64,000 bases of DNA from DAOULY01 sp034414595 (GTDB lineage: Bacteria; Chloroflexota; Dehalococcoidia; SZUA-161; JAUWZY01), in contig DAOULY010000021.1 of NCBI GenBank assembly GCA_034414595.1, positions 186,001 to 250,000 on the forward strand, written 5' to 3'. Positions 41,889-51,125 of the stretch are shown one piece after another. Positions within the stretch are counted from its first letter, which is position 1, and every line of letters begins with the position of its first letter. Both the position numbers and the translations under genes were made by a program. The notes under the pieces were generated by a model. The model had not been told where the DNA came from and ran no database searches. It worked only from the letters and a program-made list of their open reading frames with translations.

Positions 41889-42806
41889 ATGACATTGTCC
41901 GAGCCGACAGGGGATGGAGAATTTCTCAATCCAGAGGCCTCGGCACCCACCGAGGTTTTTGTGTCTATGAGTGAAGGGGTTACTTTGGCCCCGGCTGAAG
42001 CTGCAGTGGAACTGGAGCAGATGGCCAAGCAACTGCGGCGCCATATTGTGACCATGACCGCTAAGGCCGGGAGCGGGCACCCTGGCGGTTCGCTTTCCGC
42101 CACCGATATTGTGACCACGCTATACTTCCGTGTGCTACGTCATAACCCCTCGAATCCCCGCTGGGAGGAGCGCGACCGCTTTGTCCTGAGCAAGGGTCAT
42201 GCTGCCCCCTTACTTTACGCCACGCTGGCTGAAAGCGGCTATTTCCCGGTGGAAGAGCTCTCCACTTTGCGACAGCTGGACAGCAGACTTCAGGGACATA
42301 CCGATTTGACTGAGACCCCCGGGATCGAGATGTCGGCAGGGTCCCTGGGTCAAGGACTATCCTTCGCCATCGGCATCGCCCTTGCCTGTCGCCTCGATCG
42401 TCAGGACTATCGAGTATATGTCCTGTTGGGAGACGGGGAATGCGACGAGGGCCAAGTCTGGGAGGCAGCCATGGCCGCGGCCCATTTCCAGTTAGACAAC
42501 ATAGTCGCTATCGTGGATCACAACAAGCAGCAGATAGATGGCTGGACCTACGATGTCATGAATCTCGAGCCTCTGGCCGAAAAATGGCGCTCCTTTGGTT
42601 GGCATGTGATCGAGGTAAATGGTCATGACTTCAGCGAGCTACTTTCTGCCTTCGATGAAGCCAGATCGGTAACCGGCAAGCCCACTTGTATCATCGCCCA
42701 CACCGTCAAGGGCAAAGGGGTCAGCTTCATGGAGAACAACCTTGAGTTTCATGGCAAAGCCCCCAATGCTGAGGAGCTACGGCAAGCCCTGAAGGAGCTC
42801 GAGTAG
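41889..42806 (+). CDS. Transketolase, N-terminal (thiamine-binding) subunit
   Basis: A 305-residue subunit: SGHPGGSLSATDIVTTLYF, KGHAAPLLYA, GQGLSFAIGIA and the TPP/Mg motif GDGECDEGQVWEAAM...NIVAIVDHNKQQIDG. The first ~40 residues exceed the usual split-transketolase N-terminus; an internal ATG at 41968 could be the real start. It pairs with the next gene to move two-carbon units between sugar phosphates. The GTG of the C-terminal subunit overlaps its stop by one base. Confidence 0.92.
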   Translation: MTLSEPTGDGEFLNPEASAPTEVFVSMSEGVTLAPAEAAVELEQMAKQLRRHIVTMTAKAGSGHPGGSLSATDIVTTLYFRVLRHNPSNPRWEERDRFVLSKGHAAPLLYATLAESGYFPVEELSTLRQLDSRLQGHTDLTETPGIEMSAGSLGQGLSFAIGIALACRLDRQDYRVYVLLGDGECDEGQVWEAAMAAAHFQLDNIVAIVDHNKQQIDGWTYDVMNLEPLAEKWRSFGWHVIEVNGHDFSELLSAFDEARSVTGKPTCIIAHTVKGKGVSFMENNLEFHGKAPNAEELRQALKELE

Positions 42807-43747
42807 TGGCAGTGGAGGCCAGCACCAGAGAAGCCTATGGCAAGGCTTTGGTGCAGTTGGGCCGAGAAAACCAAGACATTGTAGTCCTCGATGCTGACCT
42901 CTCCCAGTCCACTATGACCCGGTTCTTCGCCGAGGAGTTCCCGGAGAGGTTCTTTGATTGCGGTATCGCTGAGCAGAACATGATGGGCATCGCCGCCGGG
43001 CTTGCTGCCTCGGGCAAGACCGTGTTTGCCAGCACCTTCGCTGTATTCGCCTCTTGTCGTAGCTTTGACCAGGTTAGGATGAGTATTGCGCAGCCGAGGC
43101 TGAACGTCAAGGTAGTGGCCAGTCATGGAGGCATCACCGTGGGGGAGGATGGCACCTCTCATCACTGCATTGAGGACCTGGCCGTCTACTGCTCCTTCCC
43201 GAGCTTCACCGTAGTAGTCCCCGCCGATGCTATTGAGACGGTCCAGGTGGTCAAGACAGCAGCTGCCACTTACGGTCCTTTCTACACCAGGCTCAGCCGT
43301 CCCAAAACACCTTTAGTTCACACTGAGGATCACCGTTTCATCATAGGTCAGGCTGAGACTATGAAGGAGGGTGGCGATGTCACCATCATCGCTATTGGCC
43401 TCATGGTGGCCCAGGCCCTGGAAGCAGCGCAGAACCTGAAGCGAGATGGCATCGACTGCCGAGTACTCAACATGGCGACGCTAAAGCCCATCGATGAGCA
43501 AGCCATCATCAGCGCCGCCCGGGATACGGGGGCAATCGTCACCGCTGAGGAGCACCTGGAGCACGGTGGGCTGGGCAGTGCTGTAGCCCGGGTTGTAGCT
43601 AAACATCACCCTGTACCTATGGCCTTTGTCGCCCTTAAAGGCTACGCCAAATCAGGAAAGCCGCAGGAGCTGTTGCAGAGATATGGGCTACTGCCGGCTG
43701 ATATTGAGGCAGCAGTGAAGTCAGCGCTCAGGGGCAAAGTTCACTAA
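42806..43747 (+). CDS. Transketolase, C-terminal subunit
   Basis: A 313-residue subunit with the pyrimidine-binding domain: VVLDADLSQSTMTRFF, FDCGIAEQNMMGIAAGLA (catalytic Glu), SHGGITVGEDGTSHHCIED, and the C-terminal transketolase domain with TAEEHLEHGGLGSAVA. Starts with GTG. The stop codon overlaps the stop of the convergent 43744 gene. Confidence 0.93.
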   Translation: MAVEASTREAYGKALVQLGRENQDIVVLDADLSQSTMTRFFAEEFPERFFDCGIAEQNMMGIAAGLAASGKTVFASTFAVFASCRSFDQVRMSIAQPRLNVKVVASHGGITVGEDGTSHHCIEDLAVYCSFPSFTVVVPADAIETVQVVKTAAATYGPFYTRLSRPKTPLVHTEDHRFIIGQAETMKEGGDVTIIAIGLMVAQALEAAQNLKRDGIDCRVLNMATLKPIDEQAIISAARDTGAIVTAEEHLEHGGLGSAVARVVAKHHPVPMAFVALKGYAKSGKPQELLQRYGLLPADIEAAVKSALRGKVH

Positions 43748-44049
43748 TCTAAGTCTTCCTCTTCCTCGAACTCCTCATCGCAGAAGATACCACTTTCACG
43801 CCCTTGATGCACGGTTACGATGAAATCCTCGCGAGCCACATCAGCAGTCATCACAAGTTCCTCATCGATAGCATATATGAGCTCTCGAATCCCCTCTGCG
43901 GTCAGGTCCTCGCCAACACATAAGGTGGCATAGACCTCGGCTGGGGTGAAGTGTAGATCCACCCGCCCCACCTGCTCCTCCTCAGCCGTGATCAAATAGA
44001 CCTCCGAGTACGGAGTGCGACACTCCCTTTCAAAGCGATATTCAGGCAT
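43744..44049 (-). CDS. Hypothetical acidic protein
   Basis: A 101-residue soluble protein beginning PEYRFERECRTPYSEVYLI, with repeated beta-strand pattern, then a strongly acidic tail (DEEFEEEEDLD). I do not recognise a family. ATG 44049 is chosen because a good AGGAGG lies just upstream; the longer frame would overlap proA. It follows proA by 11 bases and is likely the last gene of the proB operon. Confidence 0.6.
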   Translation of the reverse strand: MPEYRFERECRTPYSEVYLITAEEEQVGRVDLHFTPAEVYATLCVGEDLTAEGIRELIYAIDEELVMTADVAREDFIVTVHQGRESGIFCDEEFEEEEDLD

Positions 44050-44060
44050 CTTTCCTCCTT

Positions 44061-45335
44061 TTATGAGCGAACCTGGCCGCTGCCGAAAATGATCCACTTA
44101 TATGTAGTGAGTTCCTTAAGCCCCATAGGCCCCCGAGCGTGGAACTTCTGGGTGCTGATTCCGACCTCAGCACCGAGCCCGAACTGGCCGCCGTCAGTGA
44201 ACCTGGTGCTGGCGTTGACATAGACGCAGGCGGCATCGACCTCGTTGAGAAAGCGCATCGCCGCTGAGTAGTCCTCGGTGACAATGGCCTCGGAGTGCCC
44301 CGACCCGCAGCGCTCGATGTGCGCCAAAGCCTCGTCTAAGGAATCGACCACCTTGACGGCAGCGATGAGCGCCAGAAACTCCTTTCCAAAATCCTCCTCG
44401 GAGCAGGGAAGGAGTTTCAGATTGGAGATAGGAGCTAAAACCTCAAGCGATCGCTGGTCGCAGTGCATCTCGACCCCAGCCTGGGCCCACTCTTGGGCAA
44501 TCTGAGGCAAGCAGCGCTCGGCGATGCCAGCATGCACCAGCAAGGTATCGAGGGCGTTGCACACGGTGGGCCGTTGCACTTTGGCATTGTAGGCGATGGC
44601 CGCCGCCTTTTCAACGTCTGCCGCCCGGTCGATATAGGTGTGGCAAACGCCAATCCCTCCAGTGAGCACGGGCATAGTGGCGTCTTCAGCTATCATTCTG
44701 ATGAGCTTAGCACCCCCCCTCGGGATCAGGAGGTCGATAAGATCCCGCATCCTGAGCATGTGGCCCACCACGGCTCGCTCAGTGGATTCGATGAACTGCA
44801 CCACATCCTCCGGCACACCCGCACGAGATGAGGCCTCTCTGATCACTTTGGCCAGGCTGGCGTTGGAGCGTAGTGCTTCCTTGCCTCCTCTGAGTATCAC
44901 CGCGTTGCCGGATTTAAGGCACAAAACCGAGATGTCCACAGTGACATTGGGCCTCGATTCATAGATGGCACCGATGACTCCAATGGGCACGCGACGCTTG
45001 CCAACCACCAGGCCGTTAGGTCTGGTGCACATATCGAAGGTCTCACCCACCGGGTCTGGGAGCGCAGCCACGGCGCGGACATCAGAGGCCATACCGCTGA
45101 GTCGCTCTGAGGTCAAAAGTAGCCTATCGAGCATGGCTACTGACATCCCCGCGGCCTGGGATTCCTGATAGTCCTGCTCATTAGCAGCCAGGATCTCCTG
45201 CTCCCTTGAGATCAGGTCCTCTGCAATGTTGAGTAGCGCCCGATTCTTGACTTCAGTAGAAAGAGATGCCAGCCTCCTGGATGCAGCACTGGCTGCCTTC
45301 CCTTTGGCTTCAAGTTCTTCCAATGCGCTTTGCAT
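44061..45335 (-). CDS. proA: Gamma-glutamyl phosphate reductase
   Basis: A 424-residue aldehyde-dehydrogenase-fold enzyme: PIGVIGAIYESRPNVTVD, KSGNAVILRGGKEA, and the catalytic cysteine in VQRPTVCNALDTLLV; C-terminal GRGPMGLKELT-like block (ARGPMGLKELTTYKW). It reduces glutamyl phosphate in proline synthesis. ATG 45335 follows AAAGGAGCC; an earlier in-frame start is less likely. It stands with proB, separated by a small unknown gene. Confidence 0.94.
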   Translation of the reverse strand: MQSALEELEAKGKAASAASRRLASLSTEVKNRALLNIAEDLISREQEILAANEQDYQESQAAGMSVAMLDRLLLTSERLSGMASDVRAVAALPDPVGETFDMCTRPNGLVVGKRRVPIGVIGAIYESRPNVTVDISVLCLKSGNAVILRGGKEALRSNASLAKVIREASSRAGVPEDVVQFIESTERAVVGHMLRMRDLIDLLIPRGGAKLIRMIAEDATMPVLTGGIGVCHTYIDRAADVEKAAAIAYNAKVQRPTVCNALDTLLVHAGIAERCLPQIAQEWAQAGVEMHCDQRSLEVLAPISNLKLLPCSEEDFGKEFLALIAAVKVVDSLDEALAHIERCGSGHSEAIVTEDYSAAMRFLNEVDAACVYVNASTRFTDGGQFGLGAEVGISTQKFHARGPMGLKELTTYKWIIFGSGQVRS

Positions 45336-45362
45336 CTCTCGGCTCCTTTGCACCGGAACGCC

Positions 45363-45686
45363 CTATTCCAGGGGGCTAACTCCCCGGAAATGATAGTCCT
45401 TGGGCACCCCAGCTTGCTTCTCCACCAGAGTGATCAATATCTCGCCTCTACGCTTATCTTGAAGCTCCAGAACATACTTCTCCTCAATCTTCGCATGCCG
45501 GGCCTTTTCAAATGCCCCACCTGACCCTCTCTCCACCGTGAATGTTCCCCACCACCTCATGGAGCTTGCGCCAGCCTCTAAGGAGACCCTCGCCGAAATG
45601 ACGTAGTTGACCGTAGCCAAGGGCACACGGCCACCAAAACCTAGTAGCCTCCCCACCCCCCGAATATCTCCGCTCTGAATTCCCAT
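45363..45686 (-). CDS. Hypothetical protein between proB and proA
   Basis: A 107-residue protein I do not recognise. It has a beta-rich middle (VNYVISARVSLEAG, MRWWGTFTVERG) and a charged end (KIEEKYVLELQDKRRGEILI). No signal, membrane span or metal motif. It fills the gap between proB and proA with 5 and 27 bases on either side, so it is cotranscribed with proline genes. The N-terminal glycine-rich stretch may mean the real start is a later GTG. Confidence 0.5.
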   Translation of the reverse strand: MGIQSGDIRGVGRLLGFGGRVPLATVNYVISARVSLEAGASSMRWWGTFTVERGSGGAFEKARHAKIEEKYVLELQDKRRGEILITLVEKQAGVPKDYHFRGVSPLE

Positions 45687-45691
45687 TGTCT

Positions 45692-46819
45692 TTATAGCGC
45701 TGCCAGATTGTCTCGGTGTACGACCTCAGCGCCGTATTCGTAGCCCAGAAGCTCAGCGATCCTCTCCGAGCGGCAGCCCTTGATGATAGCGATATCCCCC
45801 GAGCTATAGTTGGTGATGCCACATGCGATTTTCTTCCCCTCTGCGTTGAGGATATTCACCGTATCGCCGCGAGCAAACTGACCAGAGACCCCGGAGATAC
45901 CAGCAGGAAGAAGGCTCTTGTTCTGCTCCTTCAGCGCCACCGCAGCACCGGAGTCAATGACCAGGCCTACTTTGGCCCGCTGGCTCAGCAACCAGCGCTT
46001 TCTGCTCTCGAGCTTGGAGCTGGAGGGCGGGAATAAAGTGCCGCAGGGCTCGCCGCGGGCCAAGCTGAGCAGGACATCAGGCTCCCGACCATCGGCGATA
46101 ACCACAGCCACTCCTGAAGCAGTGGCCAGCTTGGCCGCCTCGATCTTGGTTACCATTCCACCGGTGCCTTGACCCCAGGCAGCTCCGGCCATTCTCTCAA
46201 CCTCGGCATCGATGTGCTCTACCTTTGGGATCAGCTTAGCATCAGGGTCTCGGTAGGGGTCCCGAGTATAGAGCCCGGCGACATCGCCGAGGAGCACGAG
46301 CAGGTCAGCATCGACCAAGTTGGCCACCAGCGCTGAGAGGTTATCGTTGTCGCCGAATCTAACCCCTTCTAATTCATCGATAGCCACGACATCGTTTTCA
46401 TTGACAATGGGTATTACCCTGAGTTCCACAAGAGCCAGAATGGTGTTGCGGGCATTAAGGTAGCCGACGCGCTCTGAGATATCAGTCCTGGTGAGCAGAG
46501 TCTGAGCGATGGTGATGTCATGCCAGTGGAAGAGCTGGTCATAGGCCTGCATAAGATGGCTCTGCCCGATGGCAGCCAACACCTGGCGGAAAGGAATGTC
46601 CCTTTGCTCTTTGGGCAACATCAGCTTGTGCCTGCCGGCGGCGATGGCACCAGAGGAAACGACAATGAGCTCCAAACCCTGGTGGTGAAGGCGTGCCATC
46701 TGCCCCACCAGATTGGCCATGATTTGGAGGTCGAGGCGGTCGCCGTTGCCGGTGACCAGGTTTGTCCCCAGCTTGATGACCAGACGTTTATAATGCGGCT
46801 TGTTCAAATCAATCTCCAC
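45692..46819 (-). CDS. proB: Glutamate 5-kinase
   Basis: A 375-residue kinase: RLVIKLGTNLVTG, IVVSSGAIAAGRHKL, NENDVVAIDELEGVRFGDND, GTGGMVTKIEAA, and a C-terminal PUA domain (KSLLPAGISGVSGQFARGD). It phosphorylates glutamate in the first step of proline synthesis. The start is GTG 46819; TATAAT boxes lie 11 and 21 bases upstream, so the mRNA leader is very short. Confidence 0.94.
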   Translation of the reverse strand: MEIDLNKPHYKRLVIKLGTNLVTGNGDRLDLQIMANLVGQMARLHHQGLELIVVSSGAIAAGRHKLMLPKEQRDIPFRQVLAAIGQSHLMQAYDQLFHWHDITIAQTLLTRTDISERVGYLNARNTILALVELRVIPIVNENDVVAIDELEGVRFGDNDNLSALVANLVDADLLVLLGDVAGLYTRDPYRDPDAKLIPKVEHIDAEVERMAGAAWGQGTGGMVTKIEAAKLATASGVAVVIADGREPDVLLSLARGEPCGTLFPPSSSKLESRKRWLLSQRAKVGLVIDSGAAVALKEQNKSLLPAGISGVSGQFARGDTVNILNAEGKKIACGITNYSSGDIAIIKGCRSERIAELLGYEYGAEVVHRDNLAAL

Positions 46820-46830
46820 TATACCCTGTA

Positions 46831-46846
46831 ATTATAGCAAATTATA
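46831..46846 (-). promoter_or_regulatory. Tandem TATAAT boxes upstream of proB
   Basis: Two TATAAT hexamers on the minus strand at 46831-46836 and 46841-46846. For the second, TTGTTG at 46865-46870 with an 18-bp spacer is a plausible -35. The leader would be 5-15 bases. Confidence 0.45.
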
Positions 46847-46882
46847 GCAATGGTCGAGGGGCTGCAACAACAAAGGCCAAAT

Positions 46883-46910
46883 TTGACAGCGGCGAATGAT
46901 GTGTTATTAT
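46883..46910 (+). promoter_or_regulatory. Promoter of the BrkB-like gene
   Basis: Perfect TTGACA (46883-46888), 16-bp spacer, TATTAT (46905-46910). Transcription would start near 46917, five bases before ATG 46922; this rules out the upstream in-frame ATG at 46850. Confidence 0.6.
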
Positions 46911-46921
46911 GTGAATTAGGG

Positions 46922-48055
46922 ATGGGTAGAATATTCAGGTCGACTAAAGTCCTTATCGGGAGATGGGTCCTCTTCTTCCGAGATGTGATCAATGAATTCC
47001 TCACCGACAACTGCCCTCAACTGGCGGCAGCGATCTCATATTATGTGTTGCTCTCCCTGTTCCCACTGAGCTTAGCTTTGGTCTCTCTGCTGGGCTTCGT
47101 CGCCGCTTCCCCGGAGATGCAGGCTAAGGTGGTGGAGGGCATCGGCAACTTCCTGGCGGTGTCGCCGGATTCAGGAGAGAGTATACAGGGTATCCTCACC
47201 ACTAGCATGCAGAATGTAGTTAAGTACCGGGGCCTTACCGGGGCCATCGGAGTTGTCGGGCTTATTATCGGCGGCAACGCTGTGTTCACCACAGTCAGGA
47301 AATCCCTGAACGCCGCCTGGGGCATCAGAACGCCCCGTCCCTTTTTCACCGAGAGGTTGGTGGAGTTCGGCATGCTGAGCGGAGCTGCCTTGTTTCTGCT
47401 CCTGTCGTTAGCTGCGAGCAGTGCCCTGGGTATCCTGCGGAACATGGAGATCACTCATGCTACCTTACTCTGGAATGTTACCAGCATCCTGACAAGCACC
47501 CTCATCGTGTTCATTGTGTTTCTGTTCCTGTACAAATTTGTGCCCAATACCACCGTGCGCTGGCGGGATATCTGGCTTGGGGCCCTTATGGCTGCCATTG
47601 GAGTTGAGGTGACCAAAGGGGTTTTCGTCTGGTATGCCAGTAACTACGGCCACTATAACCTGCTCTACGGATCGATAGGTAGCATCATCGGTCTTATGAT
47701 CTGGGTCTATGTTTCCGCTGTTATCTTCCTCTTCTGCGCCAAGGTCTCGGCGGTGCACTCAAGGACGCCGGCGCCGACTGCGGTGCTGGTGGACCGGCTC
47801 TGGGCGACCATGGTCGAGTTGAGACAACGTTTGACCACCGAGCCACATGAAATAGCGTCGAATGCTGTGGATGAGTTGGATGAGCACTTGACACCTGTTG
47901 TCAATGTGTTGCAGCAGCATTTCACTACTGCCAGGAAGGAACAGGAGCGGCGGTTCAGGGCCTTACTGAAGCGCTTGCTGTTCAAAAAGACGAGCAAAGA
48001 AAGTAAGAGCAGCTCGGGCGCTACTTCCTCACCCCAAGAACAATCTCCTCAGTAG
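46922..48055 (+). CDS. YihY/BrkB family inner-membrane protein
   Basis: About 377 residues, with roughly six membrane segments and the family blocks DNCPQLAAAISYYVLLSLFP, GGNAVFTTVRKSLNAAWGI, and LYGSIGSIIGLMIWVYVSAV. The C-terminal ~85 residues are cytoplasmic and end in a Lys/Ser-rich tail (KKTSKESKSSSGATSS). The family was once called RNase BN; function is unclear. Start 46922 is decided by the promoter. It overlaps convergent ileS by 35 bases. Confidence 0.87.
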   Translation: MGRIFRSTKVLIGRWVLFFRDVINEFLTDNCPQLAAAISYYVLLSLFPLSLALVSLLGFVAASPEMQAKVVEGIGNFLAVSPDSGESIQGILTTSMQNVVKYRGLTGAIGVVGLIIGGNAVFTTVRKSLNAAWGIRTPRPFFTERLVEFGMLSGAALFLLLSLAASSALGILRNMEITHATLLWNVTSILTSTLIVFIVFLFLYKFVPNTTVRWRDIWLGALMAAIGVEVTKGVFVWYASNYGHYNLLYGSIGSIIGLMIWVYVSAVIFLFCAKVSAVHSRTPAPTAVLVDRLWATMVELRQRLTTEPHEIASNAVDELDEHLTPVVNVLQQHFTTARKEQERRFRALLKRLLFKKTSKESKSSSGATSSPQEQSPQ

Positions 48056-51000
48056 CGAGCTTGTGGCTCTCCACATAGGCACCCTGGGGTGGGCTCTCCG
48101 GGAGCAGAGCAGTCGACAGCGTCTCCTGCCTGATATAGGGGCCAAATCTCTCCATAACCCTCTGAACTATTGGGCCGCCTTGGTAATAAATCTGAATATA
48201 GTCGGCAATTTCAAAGCCGGCCTGCTTGCGCATCGTCTGGAGGCGATGCACCAGTTCCCGCGCCAATCCCTCTTCACGGAGTTCAGGGGTGAGCTCGGTG
48301 GCTATAGCTGTTATATAGCCACCATCAGCGGCCACGATATAGCCAGAGTCGATGAACTCATCGACATCGATAAAGGTCATTTCCTTCACGTTGAGCTCGT
48401 CGAGCACCTGATGCTCCAGTCGCCTCAAGCCCTCCTCCTCATGCCTGCCCCTGACCCGGGCCACTACACGAGATAGTGGCTGACGAATCTTGATCCCGGC
48501 CTTGCTTCGGGCACCACGTCCCAGGCTCGCTATCTTCATCGCCAGCTTCATATCGGCGGAGAGATCATCATCAATCAGAGCCTCATCAGCGCTGGGGAAG
48601 TCAGCGAGGTGCACGCTTTCCGGGGATTCGGGATAGTAGGAGCAGACCAAGTTCCGGTAAAGCTCCTCGGCGATAAAGGGGGTAAATGGCGCCAGAAGCT
48701 GAGCCAATGTCACCAGGCACTGGTACAGGGTGGCATGGGCAGCTTGCTTATCGGCGTCGTTCTCGCTCTTCCAGAAGCGGCGCCGGCTCCGCCGCACATA
48801 CCAGTTGGAGAGCCCATCGAGGAACTCCTCAATCTTGCGCCCGGCGCCGGTGGGGTCGTAATTCTCCAGGGCATCGTTGACCTCAACGATGAGACGGTTA
48901 AGCTCGGAGAGGATCCAGCGGTCAAGTTCGGAACGATGGCCCCGGTCCGCCGTCCTGGGGTCGAACTTATCGATGTTGGCATAGATGACGAAGAAGGAAT
49001 AGGTGTTCCATAGCGTAAGCAAGAACTTGCGCAGCGGTTCAGCGAGAAGTTCCATGGATAGGCGGCGGCTATTCCCGGGCGGCGAGGACACGATCAGGTG
49101 CCACCTCAAGACGTCGGCGCTGAATCTGGACAGCACCTCCCAAGGGTCGATGACGTTGCCCTTGGACTTGCTCATTTTCTCCCCGGCGCTGTCGAGAATG
49201 TGGCCCAGGCAGATCACGTTCTCAAAGCAGTGGCGATCGAAGAGCAGAGTGGACAGGGCGTGAAGGCTGTAGAACCAGCCCCTGGTCTGATCCACAGCCT
49301 CAGAGATGAAGTCCGCGGGGAAGCGCCCGTCTTGAAGCAGGTTTTCGTTCTCAAATGGGTAATGCCACTGGGCTAAGGGCATGGCCCCGGAGTCGAACCA
49401 GCAATCCAAGACCTCGAGAACGCGATACATGACTCCGCCACACTCGGGGCAAGTGAGAAGGACTTCATCGACAAAGGGACGGTGCAAATCTATTTCTTCT
49501 CCTCCGAGCCTTTCTATAACCATTTTTGAAGTAGATTCCGCTGAGAGTTTTTCCTTGAGGTCGGCTACACTTCCGATGCACTCCTCGTGGCCACAGCCGC
49601 GGCAGCGCCAGATGGGCAGTGGCGTGCCCCAATACCTTTCTCTTGAACAAGCCCAGTCGACATTATTTTGAAGCCAATCGCCGAAGCGGCCGTATTTGAT
49701 GTAATCGGGATACCAGTTGATCCTGTCGTTGTTGGCAATGAGCTGGCCCTTCTGCGCCGTGGTCTTAATGTACCAGGCTTCCTTGGCATAATATAGTAGA
49801 GGGGTGTCACAGCGCCAGCAGAAGGGATAGGTGTGCTGAATCGTCTCGCTGCGGTAGAGAAGTCCCCTTGATTTGAGGTCATCTAAGATAAGGGGGTCAG
49901 CATCCTTGACCCAGTTCCCGGAAAAAGGATAACTGCCGCCAATCATTCCCCGCAGGTCTACATAGTCCTTTACGAAGTAAAGGCTCTCTTTCTCTCCGGC
50001 CTCGAAATCCACCTGGCCGAAAGCCGGAGCAATATGGACAATGCCCGTGCCATCCTCCAGGGAAACAAAGTCAGCGCCAATGACAGGGTAAGCCTCAGGC
50101 CTTTCCTCCGCGGAGATCGGCTGAGGAACAGCCTTGCCCCCAGGACCCATAAGCTCCCGGAACCGGCTTACATCGACATCATACTCCTGCGGCTTGAACA
50201 ACGGTTCATACGCGCAGCCGACCAGGTCCTCCCCGGGCAAATTACATACGATGGTGTAATCTCCATTGAGCGCCTGATCGAGCAAGGCCTGAGCCAAGAT
50301 CAGCCTCTCTTTATTACCCTGCTCGCTATCGTACTCCACCAGTGCATATTCGGCATCGGGGGCCACGGCTAGGGAGGTATTGCCGGGCAGGGTCCACGGG
50401 GTGGTGGTCCAGGCGAGGAAGTATGTGGGCAGCGGCGAGGCCAGGCATTCTGAGGCAGCGCCATAACAAGCGCCGCGGGTCAGATCGAGCTTGAACTTTA
50501 TGTAGATCGAAGGGTCGGGGGTATCATCCTTGTAGCCCAAGGCAACCTCGTGAGAGGAGAGCGAGGTGCCGCAGCGAGGGCAGTGTGGCGTCACCTTATA
50601 GCCCTGGTAGATGAGACCTTTGTCCCATAGCTGTTTCACTATCCACCAGCAGGTCTCGATGTAGTCGTTGTCTAAGGTGATATAAGGGTGCTCCATATCG
50701 AGCCAGAAGCCAATGCGCTCGGTAAGCTGCTCCCATTCCTTGATGTGGCTGAGCACGCTCTGGCGACATTTCTCGTTGAACCTGCTCACACCATAGGACT
50801 CGATGTCCGTTTTGCTGTTGAACCCGAGTTCCTGCTCCACCTCCAGCTCTACCGGAAGTCCGTGGGTATCCCAGCCAGCCTTGCGTGGCACATAGTAGCC
50901 TTTCATCGTTTTAAACCGGGGCAGGATATCCTTGAACACCCGGGATAGGACATGGTGTACACCGGGTCTAGCATTAGCTGTGGGCGGTCCATCATAGAGC

Positions 51001-51125
51001 ATGAACATAGGGCCTCCCCAACGCTGCTCCAGGCTCTTTTGGAAGATGTTTCTCTCCCGCCAGAAATCCAGAATCCGCCCTTCAATCTCAGGGAAGTTGG
51101 GCTTTGATGGCACTGGCTGTAACAT
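48021..51125 (-). CDS. ileS: Isoleucyl-tRNA synthetase
   Basis: A 1034-residue class I synthetase of the long type: DGPPTANARPGVHHVLSR (HIGH-like HHVL), GWDTHGLPVE, KMSKSKGNVIDPWEVL and the CP1 editing domain; C-terminal anticodon-binding region and zinc-type cysteines (CRGCGHEEC, CPECGG) internally. Last gene of the long rpmH...ileS minus-strand run; its ATG abuts the CoA-transferase stop. Confidence 0.95.
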   Translation of the reverse strand: MLQPVPSKPNFPEIEGRILDFWRERNIFQKSLEQRWGGPMFMLYDGPPTANARPGVHHVLSRVFKDILPRFKTMKGYYVPRKAGWDTHGLPVELEVEQELGFNSKTDIESYGVSRFNEKCRQSVLSHIKEWEQLTERIGFWLDMEHPYITLDNDYIETCWWIVKQLWDKGLIYQGYKVTPHCPRCGTSLSSHEVALGYKDDTPDPSIYIKFKLDLTRGACYGAASECLASPLPTYFLAWTTTPWTLPGNTSLAVAPDAEYALVEYDSEQGNKERLILAQALLDQALNGDYTIVCNLPGEDLVGCAYEPLFKPQEYDVDVSRFRELMGPGGKAVPQPISAEERPEAYPVIGADFVSLEDGTGIVHIAPAFGQVDFEAGEKESLYFVKDYVDLRGMIGGSYPFSGNWVKDADPLILDDLKSRGLLYRSETIQHTYPFCWRCDTPLLYYAKEAWYIKTTAQKGQLIANNDRINWYPDYIKYGRFGDWLQNNVDWACSRERYWGTPLPIWRCRGCGHEECIGSVADLKEKLSAESTSKMVIERLGGEEIDLHRPFVDEVLLTCPECGGVMYRVLEVLDCWFDSGAMPLAQWHYPFENENLLQDGRFPADFISEAVDQTRGWFYSLHALSTLLFDRHCFENVICLGHILDSAGEKMSKSKGNVIDPWEVLSRFSADVLRWHLIVSSPPGNSRRLSMELLAEPLRKFLLTLWNTYSFFVIYANIDKFDPRTADRGHRSELDRWILSELNRLIVEVNDALENYDPTGAGRKIEEFLDGLSNWYVRRSRRRFWKSENDADKQAAHATLYQCLVTLAQLLAPFTPFIAEELYRNLVCSYYPESPESVHLADFPSADEALIDDDLSADMKLAMKIASLGRGARSKAGIKIRQPLSRVVARVRGRHEEEGLRRLEHQVLDELNVKEMTFIDVDEFIDSGYIVAADGGYITAIATELTPELREEGLARELVHRLQTMRKQAGFEIADYIQIYYQGGPIVQRVMERFGPYIRQETLSTALLPESPPQGAYVESHKLATEEIVLGVRK

